NCBI GenBank assembly: GCA_001510135.1
Contig: LFER01000042.1
Coordinates: 1 to 64,000 of the forward strand
Source of the DNA: Alphaproteobacteria bacterium casp-alpha6
Lineage (GTDB): Bacteria; Pseudomonadota; Alphaproteobacteria; Rhodobacterales; Rhodobacteraceae
Direction of reading: 5' to 3'
DNA length: 64,000 nt
In this document: one piece after another, positions 47,864-57,511 of the stretch
Position numbering within the stretch: position 1 is the stretch's first letter
Layout of the letters: each line of letters starts with the position of its first letter
Notes under the pieces: model-generated
What the model was told of the DNA's origin: nothing
Databases searched by the model: none
The model's input: only the letters and a program-made list of their open reading frames with translations
Program-made: the position numbers and the translations under genes

Positions 47864-48800
47864 AATGTGCTCCGCAAAACTGGCAATCCGCTGTGACTGT
47901 TCCCGCTTCGGTGGTCATGGTTTCGATGTCTTTGGCAGAATAGATGGACAAAGATTGGCGCACTTTTTCTTCTGAACAGGAACAGCCGAATTCGACCCGT
48001 TGTGCATCAAAAATGCGCGGATTTTCTTCGTGAAAGAGCCGTGTGAGCAGTGTTGCAGGTGTTATCGACGGACCAATCAGTTCGAGGTCTTCCACCGTAT
48101 CGAGGTGAAAATTAACGCGGGTCCAATTTTCTTCTGTTTCACCGCTCACCAGATCTGCGGCAACCAAAAGACCGGCTTCCCCCGTTCCGCCTTCGGCGGT
48201 GACAAAAGGACTTGCTTTGGGCATATGTTGCAACATGATACCGCCCGCGCGCCAATGTTCTGCCACACCCGGTTCGGTGGCTCTGCCATAGCTCAGCGTG
48301 AATTTTGTGGGCAATTGTTCTGATTGCGCGAAATATGCCTCGGCACTTTCAGAAAGAGAGGTTCCGGAGAGGGGCGTTATCCCTTGATAGGGTTGGGTCC
48401 CTTCACCTTGATCGATCAGAATGGCAAAATATCCCTCACCAATTTGATCCATAGGATTCCCCGTCGTCAGTTTTTCTGCGTCAAAGCTGGCATAGGCACG
48501 AATTCGCGCCGCGTCGCCTTCATTTTCGGGACCGTAGTAGTCGGTCACAATCATGCGCACAGCACCTTTGGATTGCACCTGTAGTGACAATTTCCAGCGC
48601 AGCTTGACGGTTTGTCCGATCAATGCCGTCAAAAGGGTCATTTCCGCAACAAGCGCTTCGACAACTGGTGGATATGCATGCTGTTTCAGGACACCGCTCA
48701 AAACGCCATCGAGGCGTGCCACGCGTCCACGCATATCTGATTTGTCCAATTGAAAGGGCAGGACTGTATCGTCCCAGTCAAGCTCTGCGCTGTGCAACAT
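47817..48800 (-). CDS. hslO: Redox-regulated chaperone Hsp33
   Basis: Cytosolic holdase chaperone switched on by oxidation, 327 residues. The N-terminal domain includes 'QTVKLRWKLSLQVQSKGAVR'. The C-terminal redox switch has the Zn-binding pattern CxC ('EFGCSCSEEKV') and, about 30 residues later, CxxC ('ADCQFCGAHYVL'), which are the four cysteines required. ATG at 48800 with GGGGAA upstream. Operon with the CoA pyrophosphatase and cca, divergent from another NUDIX gene. Confidence 0.94.
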   Translation of the reverse strand: MLHSAELDWDDTVLPFQLDKSDMRGRVARLDGVLSGVLKQHAYPPVVEALVAEMTLLTALIGQTVKLRWKLSLQVQSKGAVRMIVTDYYGPENEGDAARIRAYASFDAEKLTTGNPMDQIGEGYFAILIDQGEGTQPYQGITPLSGTSLSESAEAYFAQSEQLPTKFTLSYGRATEPGVAEHWRAGGIMLQHMPKASPFVTAEGGTGEAGLLVAADLVSGETEENWTRVNFHLDTVEDLELIGPSITPATLLTRLFHEENPRIFDAQRVEFGCSCSEEKVRQSLSIYSAKDIETMTTEAGTVTADCQFCGAHYVLDAKTVGFDAADG

Positions 48801-48879
48801 TCGAATTCCCCAATTTCATGATTTGTGCCATACCCTGTCTTGGACCACTGGGCAAGCCAGGCAGCAAAGGAAGATAAGG

Positions 48880-49329
48880 ATGATACGTCGCTTTGGTGAG
48901 AGCGTAAAGAATGATATCTTATATAAGCGCCGACCGGGGGTGTATGCGCTTTTACCGATAGGTGAGAACCTGCTGCTGACGCATCAAAATGACCCGAAAC
49001 CGGAGTTTCAGCTTCCCGGAGGGGGCATTGATCCCGGGGAACATCCGATCCCTGCTTTGCATCGCGAAGTAATGGAGGAAACCGGCTGGATCATCGATAG
49101 GCCCAGACGCGTTGGGGCCTTTCGAAGGTTCGTGTATATGCCAGAGTATGATCTTTGGGCAGAAAAGCTATGTACCGTTTTTTTAGCTCGTCCGGTGATG
49201 CGTCGCTGCGCCCCTACCGAAGAGGGGCATTCAGAATTTATCGTGTCCGCAACATTGGCAGTAGATTTGGTGGAAAACCCTGGTGATAGGCGGTTCATCG
49301 TGGATTTAATTGCCGGCGTGATCGCCTGA
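48880..49329 (+). CDS. NUDIX hydrolase
   Basis: 149 residues. The NUDIX box reads 'GGGIDPGEHPIPALHREVME' followed by 'ETGW', complete in its Glu residues, close behind the strand 'LTHQNDPKPEFQLPGG'. The substrate is not predictable from the motif. The ATG at 48880 has AAGGAAG upstream; an earlier in-frame ATG at 48823 lies in the shared region with divergent hslO. Single gene; the 124 bases downstream hold nothing. Confidence 0.88.
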   Translation: MIRRFGESVKNDILYKRRPGVYALLPIGENLLLTHQNDPKPEFQLPGGGIDPGEHPIPALHREVMEETGWIIDRPRRVGAFRRFVYMPEYDLWAEKLCTVFLARPVMRRCAPTEEGHSEFIVSATLAVDLVENPGDRRFIVDLIAGVIA

Positions 49330-49453
49330 CAAGATCTATGGTGGGCGGATAGTTTTTTAAACGATACAATCTTTGTAATTGCGGATGATTGGAGACAAAC
49401 AAAACGGTCAGGTTTCATAAATCTTCCGAGATTTTTAAATGAAATATATTACT

Positions 49454-50713
49454 TCAAGCGTGATACTCTACCATGACGGCAGACACATCATCGTTAAAAT
49501 ATTGCGAGGCTGCATAAACCTTTAGGTCTTCCAGCAAGTGATCGAAGAGGTCCAAACCCTTTGAGGTGCGGTATTTGGAGAGAATCATTTTCATTCCTTC
49601 TCCGCCCAAAAGTTTGCCAGAAGGATCATGACTTTCGGTCAATCCATCTGAGATGATCAAAATGCGATCGCCGGGATGTAAGTGGTCGTGGTAGGAATCG
49701 TAAGTCGCCTTCTCGACAAGTCCAACAGGCAATCCGCCTTTTCCGATCGTATCAAATGTACCATCCGCGCGTTGGATAATTGGATGAGGATGTCCTGCCT
49801 GAACAAAACAAAGTGCTCCGGATGACAGATCAAGATAGGCGAGAAGAAGTGTGAAATAAAGTTCGGTGTCCATTTCATTAAGAACGATATTGTTTAAATT
49901 TGCCACAACATCATGCGGTTGCATCGGTCCCACCACACCGTTTTCATCCTGTTGCAACGCGATATTATGATCGCTTATCGTGGAGGATAAATATCCTGCC
50001 AATCGCGCGGCCATCATTGCGGAATTAATTCCGTGACCTGATACATCAATTGTGTAAATCCCGAGGTGGCTTGAGCCCGCCGGAAAAAAGCCAACCAAAT
50101 CGCCACCGACCCGACCGGCGCTTTCCAGAAGTATAGAGAGTTCGAAAGATCCGTAACGTTTGCTGCGTTCTCTAATTAAAGATTGTTGAAGTTTACGCGC
50201 CTCCAACAAGTCATTGTCGAGCGAAGTATATAGTTTTTTGATCTCTTCTAACGCCGAGGAAATGAATTTATTTTTTTCTTCAAGTTCTCTTTGCATGGTC
50301 AAAATACGCCCAGCTGCAATAATACGCGCGTGTAATTCACTGGCGTTGAGAGGTTTGGTTAGAAAGTCATCTGCAACCATTTCTAGGCCTTGCGCGACTT
50401 CATCTTTGGCAGATTTTGAGGTGAGGAGAATGAAATAGGAATATCGATTTTTGCCCAATTCGCGGAACTTGACACAAAATTCCAGACCACTCATGCCGGG
50501 CATCATCCAATCGCTGAGCACCAGATCAGGGTAGGTCAGAGCGCTCATCACCAACCCCTCTTCTCCGGATTTTGCCTCGATCACGCAATGGCCCCGTTTC
50601 TCTAACATCGAACGAACAATCCGGCGCTGCAGTTTGCTGTCATCAACAACGAGAATTGTTTTGATAACATTTGGGATATTGTGACTGTTTCCCGTAAGAT
50701 CGTTGGACTTCAC
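49454..50713 (-). CDS. Response regulator with SpoIIE/PP2C phosphatase output (RsbU-like)
   Basis: 419 residues. The receiver domain (residues ~18-135) has acidic pocket 'ILVVDDSKLQRR', phospho-acceptor 'LVLSDWMMPG' and Lys in 'FLTKPL'. A coiled linker ('QRELEEKNKFISSALEEIKK') leads to a PPM/SpoIIE domain with metal-binding 'GGDLVGFFPAG', 'YTIDVSGHGINSAMMAA' and 'ILIISDGLTE'. It should dephosphorylate an anti-anti-sigma factor or similar when its receiver is phosphorylated. The Hpt gene next to it, divergently placed, is the likely phosphodonor but is broken by a stop codon. No anti-sigma partner is seen nearby. Confidence 0.9.
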   Translation of the reverse strand: MKSNDLTGNSHNIPNVIKTILVVDDSKLQRRIVRSMLEKRGHCVIEAKSGEEGLVMSALTYPDLVLSDWMMPGMSGLEFCVKFRELGKNRYSYFILLTSKSAKDEVAQGLEMVADDFLTKPLNASELHARIIAAGRILTMQRELEEKNKFISSALEEIKKLYTSLDNDLLEARKLQQSLIRERSKRYGSFELSILLESAGRVGGDLVGFFPAGSSHLGIYTIDVSGHGINSAMMAARLAGYLSSTISDHNIALQQDENGVVGPMQPHDVVANLNNIVLNEMDTELYFTLLLAYLDLSSGALCFVQAGHPHPIIQRADGTFDTIGKGGLPVGLVEKATYDSYHDHLHPGDRILIISDGLTESHDPSGKLLGGEGMKMILSKYRTSKGLDLFDHLLEDLKVYAASQYFNDDVSAVMVEYHA

Positions 50714-50865
50714 AGATTTTTCCTATTGTAAACACGTTGTCTATCCCTAGCGAAAAGTCCTTTAAATTGATATAATGCGCAGTCGAGGTCGCCATAGATT
50801 TCAAATATTCAGATTTGATTCACAGGTTTATTGGATACTGTGCGGGCAATCCAAAGGATGTGGCC

Positions 50866-51192
50866 ATGATAGATTGGATCCGAATTGACGAACTTCGAGA
50901 TGAAGTGGGACAAGATGACTTTGGCGACATTGTCGGTGTCTTTTTTGAAGAGGCGCAAGAGGCGCTTGAAAATCTGCGGCGTGCGGATACTGTTGTTACG
51001 CTTTTGGGTCAGTTGCATTTTCTGCAGGGCAACGCCCTTAATTTAGGGTTTTCTAATTTTGCAGCGATTTGCCGTAATTAAGAAAATAGTTTGCAGAAAG
51101 ATCCATCTTACAAAGTGGAAATTGATAAGATTTACGGGGAATTTAGCTCTTCAAAACAACAATTTTATGAGAGCAATTTGATCAAGGAATGA
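50866..51192 (+). pseudogene. Hpt phosphotransfer protein interrupted by an in-frame stop
   Basis: A single-domain histidine phosphotransfer protein. 'MIDWIRIDELRDEVGQDDFG' and 'VGVFFEEAQEALENLRRADT' form the first helices, and the phospho-acceptor His lies in 'QLHFLQGNALNLGF'. A TAA at 51079-51081 then stops the frame at 71 residues, but the same frame continues with helix-like sequence, '...KDPSYKVEIDKIYGEFSSSK', ending in TGA at 51190-51192, as in full-length relatives of about 108 residues. AAGGA precedes the ATG. The truncated form lacks the last helix of the four-helix bundle, so it is probably inactive. Divergent from the REC-SpoIIE gene. Confidence 0.75.
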
Positions 51193-51252
51193 AATTCATA
51201 TACCTCAAAACGGGTCACATTCGGGATTTGCAGAGTAAGATTGTGAACAAAT

Positions 51253-52479
51253 CTAGACGACAAATTGCGCCATAATCTCGTCGTTTGTAATGTCGGAGTA
51301 AGAAAATCCAGCTTCGTCGAGACGTTTGAAAAAGTTTTCGAAACGATCTGCCGATTTTGTTTCAATTCCAATTAGGATGGATCCGAAATTTCGCGCACTT
51401 TTCTTAAGGTACTCAAACCGTGTAATGTCATCTTCGGGTCCCAGAAAATTCAAAAACTCTTTTAGCGCGCCGGGGCGTTGGGGCATGCGCAAGATCAGAT
51501 ATTTTTTCACACCAGCAAAACGTTGTGCGCGTTCCTTGACCTCTGGCAGACGTTCAAAATCAAAGTTGCCGCCGGTGGAGAGGCACACGACCTGACGGCC
51601 AGAGATAGAGCGCCCCAAATCTTTCAGAGCGTCAATCGCGAGCGCGCCTGCAGGTTCAAGAACAATCCCCTCAACGTTCAACATATCGAGCATGGTGAGG
51701 CAAATGCGGTCCTCTGGGATGCGCACAACATTGGCTAGCCCAACATCTTTCAGCCTTTCCCAAGTCTTTTGACCAATTTGCCCCACTGCAGCACCGTCCG
51801 CAAAAGTATCAACTTTGTCTAATTTTACCGGCTTTCCCGCGATAAGAGCGGCCCAAAGGCAAGCGCCCCCTAAAGGTTCGACCAATGTAAATTGGGCGCG
51901 ATTTTCAAAATAGCTTATCATGCCAGCAGAAAGCCCCCCACCCCCGACGGGTAAAATAATTTGGTCAGGGGCACGACCCAGTTGCTCTTCGATCTCAACG
52001 GCGACAGATGCCTGTCCTTCGATGACATCCTCATCATCAAAGGGGGACAGGAAATGGGCGGCATGTTCGGCACAATAGGCCTGCGCTGCGTTCAGACAAT
52101 CATCAAAGTAATCACCAACCAAATCGATCGTCACCTGATCGCCACCAAAGATTTTTGTTTTCTGGATTTTCTGCTGCGGCGTTGTGACCGGCATAAAAAT
52201 GCGCCCGCGCACTCCAAATTGGCGACACATATAGGCCACCCCCTGAGCATGGTTGCCGGCACTGGCACAAACGAAATCCTTTTGATCTGGCAATTTGCGC
52301 ATCGCATTGAACGCGCCGCGCAATTTATAGGACCGCACCGGCGACAGGTCTTCGCGTTTGAGCCAGATATCAGCCTCATACATGGCGCTCAGATGGTCAT
52401 TTTTCTGCAACGGTGTCGGTGCAAAAACATCACGAAGGGCGGCTTCGGCTTCTTTGGCAAAGGTTTGAAAATCGCTCAT
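51253..52479 (-). CDS. ilvA: Threonine ammonia-lyase (threonine dehydratase)
   Basis: PLP enzyme converting threonine to 2-oxobutanoate, the first step of isoleucine synthesis. 408 residues: PLP-binding Lys in 'VRSYKLRGAFNAMRK', 'VCASAGNHAQGVAYMCRQFG', glycine loop 'ILPVGGGGLSAGMISYF', 'CLSTGGNFDFERLPE', and a C-terminal ACT-like regulatory part ('KKYLILRMPQRPGALKEFLN'). ATG at 52479 is chosen; the TTG at 52497 is unlikely. Length fits the short biosynthetic class with one regulatory domain. Confidence 0.92.
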   Translation of the reverse strand: MSDFQTFAKEAEAALRDVFAPTPLQKNDHLSAMYEADIWLKREDLSPVRSYKLRGAFNAMRKLPDQKDFVCASAGNHAQGVAYMCRQFGVRGRIFMPVTTPQQKIQKTKIFGGDQVTIDLVGDYFDDCLNAAQAYCAEHAAHFLSPFDDEDVIEGQASVAVEIEEQLGRAPDQIILPVGGGGLSAGMISYFENRAQFTLVEPLGGACLWAALIAGKPVKLDKVDTFADGAAVGQIGQKTWERLKDVGLANVVRIPEDRICLTMLDMLNVEGIVLEPAGALAIDALKDLGRSISGRQVVCLSTGGNFDFERLPEVKERAQRFAGVKKYLILRMPQRPGALKEFLNFLGPEDDITRFEYLKKSARNFGSILIGIETKSADRFENFFKRLDEAGFSYSDITNDEIMAQFVV

Positions 52480-52525
52480 GCTTCTGTTTTGGCGCAAGGT
52501 TTCTGCGAAGGCAAGGATGAAACAC

Positions 52526-53343
52526 CTACCTCAAAGGGCGACCCTCAATATAATGGCCGTAAATCGTTGTGATAATGCTGAGGTTAATTATGAAAATCAG
52601 CCAAGCGAAAAGGATCTGCACACCGATAGCGATCACTGTTGGCGAATGTATAAACAACAGTTCTGCAAAGCTGAAGAGAACGCTCAATAGTGCCAAAGAA
52701 AATCCCAAAACCACAAAACTAAATGTTGCACCTTTTGTTGCCTTGATAGCCTCGCCAAAAGACAGTTTGTTGCCGAGGGCTGCGGCCGGCAGGATAGGGG
52801 ACAGGCGATAAAGCAGAACGTAATAGATGCAAGTGCTTGCAAAAGCCAAAAGACTGAGCGCCGTAAAGTTAAATTGTGAAACATCAACAAAGATGAGCGC
52901 GAGGGCAAAATAGGCAAGGTAAAATGGAATAAATAGCAAAACGATCAACATCACGCGCCACATGTATGATAGTATTTGCCGTCCATGGAATTTTCGCAAA
53001 AGGAAATGGGTGGAGTCTTCCAAAAGAATAAACCTGTGCCAAGCGACGATCACCAAAAGGCCACAGCAATCGTAACAAGTATACCAGGAATGGACAGCCA
53101 TAAGTAGAATGACGTTTGTTCTGCAAATTGTTGTGCCTGCTGTTTTATCAACAGGACACTTGAAAATGGATCTGCCTCAGTTGATTTGCGATGTTTCTCA
53201 AAGCTGTATTTTAAAGCAGTTCTCAGAGAAAATATTGGTGCGCAAATGATCAAAAAAGGCAAAGCTGTTATTTTGAATGCGCTGGTGAAATTTCCAAACA
53301 CTTGCCAGATGGCATGTGATAAAAGTTTAAACGCCTGAGACAT
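52526..53343 (-). pseudogene. Membrane protein gene split by a one-base frameshift
   Basis: Two overlapping frames make up one membrane protein of unknown function. Part 1 (from 53343) runs 'MSQAFKLLSHAIWQVFGNFT' to 'SIPGILVTIAVAFW' and then TGA. Part 2 continues in another frame with 'VIVAWHRFILLEDSTHFLLR' and about five further hydrophobic segments. Adding one base to the A4 run at 53055-53058 (T4 on the coding strand) restores '...AVAF-LVIVAWHRFILL'. A T5-to-T4 contraction is the likely event. I do not recognise the family; it resembles the multi-helix proteins often found in Rhodobacterales. Confidence 0.75.
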
Positions 53344-53479
53344 GCAACACCCCTTACCCTTTCAATCAAGAGTAGCTCGATGCGGTTTTGAACACAAACG
53401 CTTCCTGCCTGATCACCCTTGCCCCCTCTGGCAAAAACGGCTATCCGCGCACTGAAATGTCTAAGAGGGAATGTTGCGA

Positions 53480-54703
53480 ATGTCTGCACCCAAGAAAGTT
53501 GTTTTGGCCTATTCCGGTGGTCTTGATACCTCAATCATTTTGAAGTGGTTGCAAACAGAATATGGTTGCGAAGTGGTCACCTTTACCGCTGATCTTGGAC
53601 AGGGCGAAGAATTAGAACCTGCACGCCAAAAGGCGGAGCTTTTGGGTATTGCACCTGAAAACATCTATATCGAAGATGTGCGCGAAGAATTCGTGCGTGA
53701 TTTCGTGTTTCCAATGTTTCGCGCAAATGCGCTTTATGAAGGTCTTTACCTTTTGGGCACATCCATCGCACGGCCCTTGATTTCCAAACGCCTTGTGGAA
53801 ATTGCAGCTGAAACCGGTGCAGATGCCGTGGCCCATGGCGCTACAGGGAAAGGCAATGATCAGGTGCGGTTTGAACTCTCCGCTTACGCATTGAATCCCG
53901 AAATCAAAGTTATTGCGCCTTGGCGGGAGTGGGATCTTTCGAGTCGGACAAAGCTTTTGGCTTTCGCAGAGGAAAACCAAATTCCGATCGCCAAGGACAA
54001 ACGCGGTGAAGCACCGTTTTCGGTCGACGCTAATTTGTTGCACACATCTTCTGAAGGAAAAGTTTTGGAAGATCCGGCAGTTGAAGCACCAGATTACGTC
54101 TATCAACGTACAGTCCACCCCGAAGCGGCACCAGACACGCCTGAATTCATTGAGATTGGATTTAAGGGAGGAGACGCGGTGTCGATCAATGGCGAAGACT
54201 TGTCTCCGGCGATGCTTCTCACCCGTTTAAACGAATTGGGCGGGGCGCACGGGATCGGACGGCTTGACCTTGTTGAGGGGCGCTTTGTTGGTATGAAATC
54301 CCGCGGGATTTATGAAACGCCGGGTGGAACGATCCTTTTAGAGGCGCACCGTGGAATAGAACAAATCACTTTGGATCGCGGTGCGGCGCATCTCAAAGAT
54401 GAACTGATGCCCAAATATGCGGAACTGATTTACAATGGGTTCTGGTTTTCCCCAGAACGAGAAATGCTGCAGGCCTTGATCGACAAGTCACAGGAATTTG
54501 TGACAGGGACGGTGCGGCTTAAACTGTATAAAGGGTCGGTGCGCACTGTTGGTCGTTGGTCGGATTACAGCCTTTATTCAGAGGCGCATGTTACTTTCGA
54601 AGATGATGCGGGCGCTTATGATCAAAAAGATGCCGCAGGATTTATCCAGCTTAATGCTTTGCGGCTTAAATTACTTGGCGCACGTAAGCGTCGAGTTCAA
54701 TAA
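53480..54703 (+). CDS. argG: Argininosuccinate synthase
   Basis: Joins citrulline and aspartate with ATP in arginine synthesis, 407 residues. ATP pyrophosphatase motif '[18 protein letters not shown]' at the N-terminus, '[14 protein letters not shown]', '[18 protein letters not shown]' and '[20 protein letters not shown]'. The second Met (53480) is preferred because AGAGGGA then lies nine bases upstream; an ATG three codons earlier directly abuts that site. Single gene. Confidence 0.96.
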   Translation: MSAPKKVVLAYSGGLDTSIILKWLQTEYGCEVVTFTADLGQGEELEPARQKAELLGIAPENIYIEDVREEFVRDFVFPMFRANALYEGLYLLGTSIARPLISKRLVEIAAETGADAVAHGATGKGNDQVRFELSAYALNPEIKVIAPWREWDLSSRTKLLAFAEENQIPIAKDKRGEAPFSVDANLLHTSSEGKVLEDPAVEAPDYVYQRTVHPEAAPDTPEFIEIGFKGGDAVSINGEDLSPAMLLTRLNELGGAHGIGRLDLVEGRFVGMKSRGIYETPGGTILLEAHRGIEQITLDRGAAHLKDELMPKYAELIYNGFWFSPEREMLQALIDKSQEFVTGTVRLKLYKGSVRTVGRWSDYSLYSEAHVTFEDDAGAYDQKDAAGFIQLNALRLKLLGARKRRVQ

Positions 54704-54773
54704 TCTGGCGTGATTTAAACAAACTTACGAATTACAGAGGTCTTTCAGCCTAAAAAGACCGCATATCAAAATC

Positions 54774-54798
54774 AAAAAACCCCGCCATCGGCGGGGTT
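54774..54798 (-). terminator. Rho-independent terminator of rpmJ
   Basis: A 9 bp stem (AACCCCGCC / GGCGGGGTT) with loop ATC, followed on the minus strand by a T-run (TTTTTTGATTTT). It lies about 25 bases past the rpmJ stop. Confidence 0.85.
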
Positions 54799-54821
54799 CA
54801 TGAATCCCAATATATCAGGTT

Positions 54822-54947
54822 TTACCCCTGACGCGCTTTGAACCGGCGCTGCGTTTTGTTGATCACGTAAACTCTGCCTTTACGACGCACGACGCGGCAG
54901 TCGCGGTGGCGCTGCTTCAGCGAGCGGAGTGAGTTCTTGACCTTCAT
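54822..54947 (-). CDS. rpmJ: 50S ribosomal protein L36 (bL36)
   Basis: 41 residues, highly basic: '[20 protein letters not shown]', then '[20 protein letters not shown]' and Gly. Component of the large ribosomal subunit. It keeps only one Cys of the zinc set, so it is the zinc-free (C-minus) type, which has the longer insertion '[18 protein letters not shown]'. A ribosome-binding site (AAGGAGAAGG) precedes the ATG and a strong terminator follows. It is too short for usual gene-length cut-offs. Confidence 0.95.
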   Translation of the reverse strand: MKVKNSLRSLKQRHRDCRVVRRKGRVYVINKTQRRFKARQG

Positions 54948-55035
54948 TGGCCTTCTCCTTCAATCGCGGCGCGTCACGGCGCCAGTTCCTTTTGCCCAAA
55001 GGGCATTGTTCATATCGCCCGTCCGGGCTTTTCAA

Positions 55036-55110
<75 letters not shown>

Positions 55111-55225
55111 GATTCGATGATCAGACGCCCAAGCGCTTTCCACATCGGTGTCGGGTCTATAAATTGTAGTGGGGCAAGGATCAAGGGCTTTTGCTTATCT
55201 AAATTTATGGTGTATCTATATATCT

Positions 55226-56104
55226 ATGCAAAATATGTCTCTTTCCCATTTGGCCTATGAATTGAAGGACCCTGAGGTTCTTCGATCGCCGATTGTGTTT
55301 GCTTCTCCTCATAGCGGGCGGGAGTATAGTAAAGAGTTTCTGCAGTCTTCAGTTTTGGACGCGCGTGTGATTCGGAGCTCAGAAGATGCATATGTCGATC
55401 AATTAATTGATTTTATTCCGGAAATGGGTGCGCCACTATTATTGGCCAAGATGCCGCGTGCGTATGTGGATCTGAACCGGGCGGCGGATGAGCTTGATCC
55501 TTCGCTGATCAACGATGTGCATAGCCGCGCTCAAAATCCGCGGATCACGTCCGGTTTGGGGGTCATCCCGCGTGTGGTGTCAAACGCCCGCGCGATATAT
55601 CGTGGCAAGTTGTCAAAACCAGAAGCACTTGCGCGAATCGACCATTATTGGTTCCCCTATCACAGAGCTCTGCAGCGTCTTTTGTCGCGAGCGCATGCGT
55701 GTTTTGGTTATTCGTTGTTGATTGACATGCATTCGATGCCCCATGAAGCTGTGGCACATCTTGGAAAACCAAACCAAGGGATCGACGTTGTTTTGGGCGA
55801 CAGATATGGTGCGTCTGCTGATATCGCACTCGGGGATCTGATCGAACAGGCCTTTGAAACCCATAAGTTTCGTGTCAGTCGCAATGTGCCTTTCGCAGGG
55901 GCCTATATTACTCAACGATACGGCCAACCGGGCCAATCCAAACATGTGGTACAGGTCGAACTTGATCGTGCGCTGTATCTTGATGAGGTAGAGGTTGTAC
56001 CGTCCGAACGCTTTGAGGAGTTGAAGGATCGCCTAAAAAGCGTTTTGGGGTATGTCATTGAAGAAACTGCGCAACCTCCGGCAAATCGACTGGCTGCAGA
56101 ATAA
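55226..56104 (+). CDS. N-formylglutamate amidohydrolase
   Basis: 292 residues of the FGase family, which hydrolyses N-formyl-L-glutamate at the end of some histidine-degradation routes. Motifs: 'IVFASPHSGREYSKEFL' (metal ligands), 'EDAYVDQLIDFIPEMGAPLL', 'RAYVDLNRAADELDPSLI', 'YSLLIDMHSMPHEA' and 'HVVQVELDRALYLDE'. The ATG at 55226 is the likely start although no clear ribosome-binding site is visible; another ATG lies three codons on. No hut genes are in the window. In many roseobacters such genes stand alone with uncertain physiological substrate. Confidence 0.85.
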   Translation: MQNMSLSHLAYELKDPEVLRSPIVFASPHSGREYSKEFLQSSVLDARVIRSSEDAYVDQLIDFIPEMGAPLLLAKMPRAYVDLNRAADELDPSLINDVHSRAQNPRITSGLGVIPRVVSNARAIYRGKLSKPEALARIDHYWFPYHRALQRLLSRAHACFGYSLLIDMHSMPHEAVAHLGKPNQGIDVVLGDRYGASADIALGDLIEQAFETHKFRVSRNVPFAGAYITQRYGQPGQSKHVVQVELDRALYLDEVEVVPSERFEELKDRLKSVLGYVIEETAQPPANRLAAE

Positions 56105-56128
56105 TATGATGAGCATTTCAGACGTTGG

Positions 56129-57382
56129 TCAACGTAGCGATCTTCCTTTTATAATTGCATCAGGGCCGAATTTTTTGCGAATGGCATCGCTTGCACGTTC
56201 GGCTTTGCCGCGCTGAGACGCCTGCGTATTCAGTAAATCAGGGGATAATTCAGCCTCTTTTTCGGGGCAGAGATCTGACAGGCTGGCCCCCAAAAGCCGA
56301 TAGGATTGACCCTTTTCCAACTGGTCCAAAAGAGCGCTTAAGCTGTGATATAATGTATCGGCAAGCTGGGTTGCATCGCGCAGGGTAACGCGTTTGGTGA
56401 TCAGCTTATGCGCGTTGGTTTTCAACTTAAGCGTCAAAACCCGCCCAGCAATGCCCTTGGCTTTGGCGCGAGAGGAGACTTTTTCACACATTCTCCATAA
56501 ATGACCATGAAGGAGGTCGAGATCGGATGTATCTTCGAAAAATGTTGTTTCGTTTGAGATAGATTTCATAGCAGCGCGACTGTCCACAGGCCGCGCATCC
56601 TGCCCGCGGGCAAGATGCCATAGGCGGTCCCCCATTTGGCCGAATTTTGCGTTCAGATCTTTTCGTTCCCAACGTAAGAGATCACTAAAGGTTCTTATTC
56701 CAGAGCCTTCGAGCGATTGTTGCATGGCTTTGCCTACCCCCCAAATCAGGCGCACGGGTTTGTCCTTGAGAAATTTCTCTGTATCCTGCACACCGATGAC
56801 AGAAAATCCTCTGGGTTTGTCCAAATCAGAAGCGATTTTCGCCAGAAACTTATTATGCGATAATCCAATAGACCCTGTCAGTCCGAGTTCACTTTGCATC
56901 CTGTTGATCAGCTTGACCAACATCACTGCAGGCGGTGCGCCGTGGAGTTTTTGCGTACCACTCAAATCAATGAATGCTTCGTCAAGCGATAAGGGTTCCA
57001 CTGATGGAGTCAAATCATCCATCATTTTGCGGATCTCTTTGCTGACCTCAGCATAAAGCGCCATGCGCGGTTTGACGATCACGGCATCTGGGCAGAGCTT
57101 TAAGGCCTGAAACATTGGCATCGCAGATTTTACGCCACGAATGCGGGCGATGTAGCAGGCTGTGGAAACCACACCACGCCGCCCCCCACCAATGATCAGG
57201 GGCTTATCGGCGAGGGAAGGGTTTTCACGCTTTTCAACACTGGCATAAAACGCGTCACAATCCATGTGAGCAATCGAAAGATCAAAAAGTTCCCGATGGC
57301 GCAGGATTCGGGGGGATCCGCATTCCAGACACCGTTCGATGTGATCTGCCGTGGACAGGCAGTCCCGACATAAACGCGCCAT
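56129..57382 (-). CDS. dinB: DNA polymerase IV (Y family) with N-terminal Cys cluster
   Basis: Translesion polymerase of 417 residues. The catalytic core has 'IAHMDCDAFYASVEKRENPS' (first metal Asp), 'PMFQALKLCPDAVIVKP', 'EPLSLDEAFIDLSGTQ' (catalytic DE), 'SIGLSHNKFLAKIASDLDKP' and a C-terminal little finger. Before the core sits an extension with two CxxC pairs ('CRDCLSTADHIERCLECGSP'), zinc-ribbon-like, as in Rhodobacterales DinB proteins. I find no GTTC-N7-GTTC LexA box in the ~130 bases upstream, in contrast to the ImuA-like gene, so it is probably not directly SOS-controlled. Confidence 0.92.
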   Translation of the reverse strand: MARLCRDCLSTADHIERCLECGSPRILRHRELFDLSIAHMDCDAFYASVEKRENPSLADKPLIIGGGRRGVVSTACYIARIRGVKSAMPMFQALKLCPDAVIVKPRMALYAEVSKEIRKMMDDLTPSVEPLSLDEAFIDLSGTQKLHGAPPAVMLVKLINRMQSELGLTGSIGLSHNKFLAKIASDLDKPRGFSVIGVQDTEKFLKDKPVRLIWGVGKAMQQSLEGSGIRTFSDLLRWERKDLNAKFGQMGDRLWHLARGQDARPVDSRAAMKSISNETTFFEDTSDLDLLHGHLWRMCEKVSSRAKAKGIAGRVLTLKLKTNAHKLITKRVTLRDATQLADTLYHSLSALLDQLEKGQSYRLLGASLSDLCPEKEAELSPDLLNTQASQRGKAERASDAIRKKFGPDAIIKGRSLR

Positions 57383-57511
57383 CTGATTGACCCATTTGTT
57401 TCCCGAAATACACGTCCATCATATGGGGTTACAGCAGGGTTTGCCCAGCAGAATCTGACATATCCCGAGGGTCAGGTCAAAAAAGTCTGCTTGGCAAAAA
57501 ACGACCTGATT

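Noticed and set aside
57383..57511. LexA box upstream of dinB
   Set aside because: No GTTC-N7-GTTC or its complement was found in this stretch.
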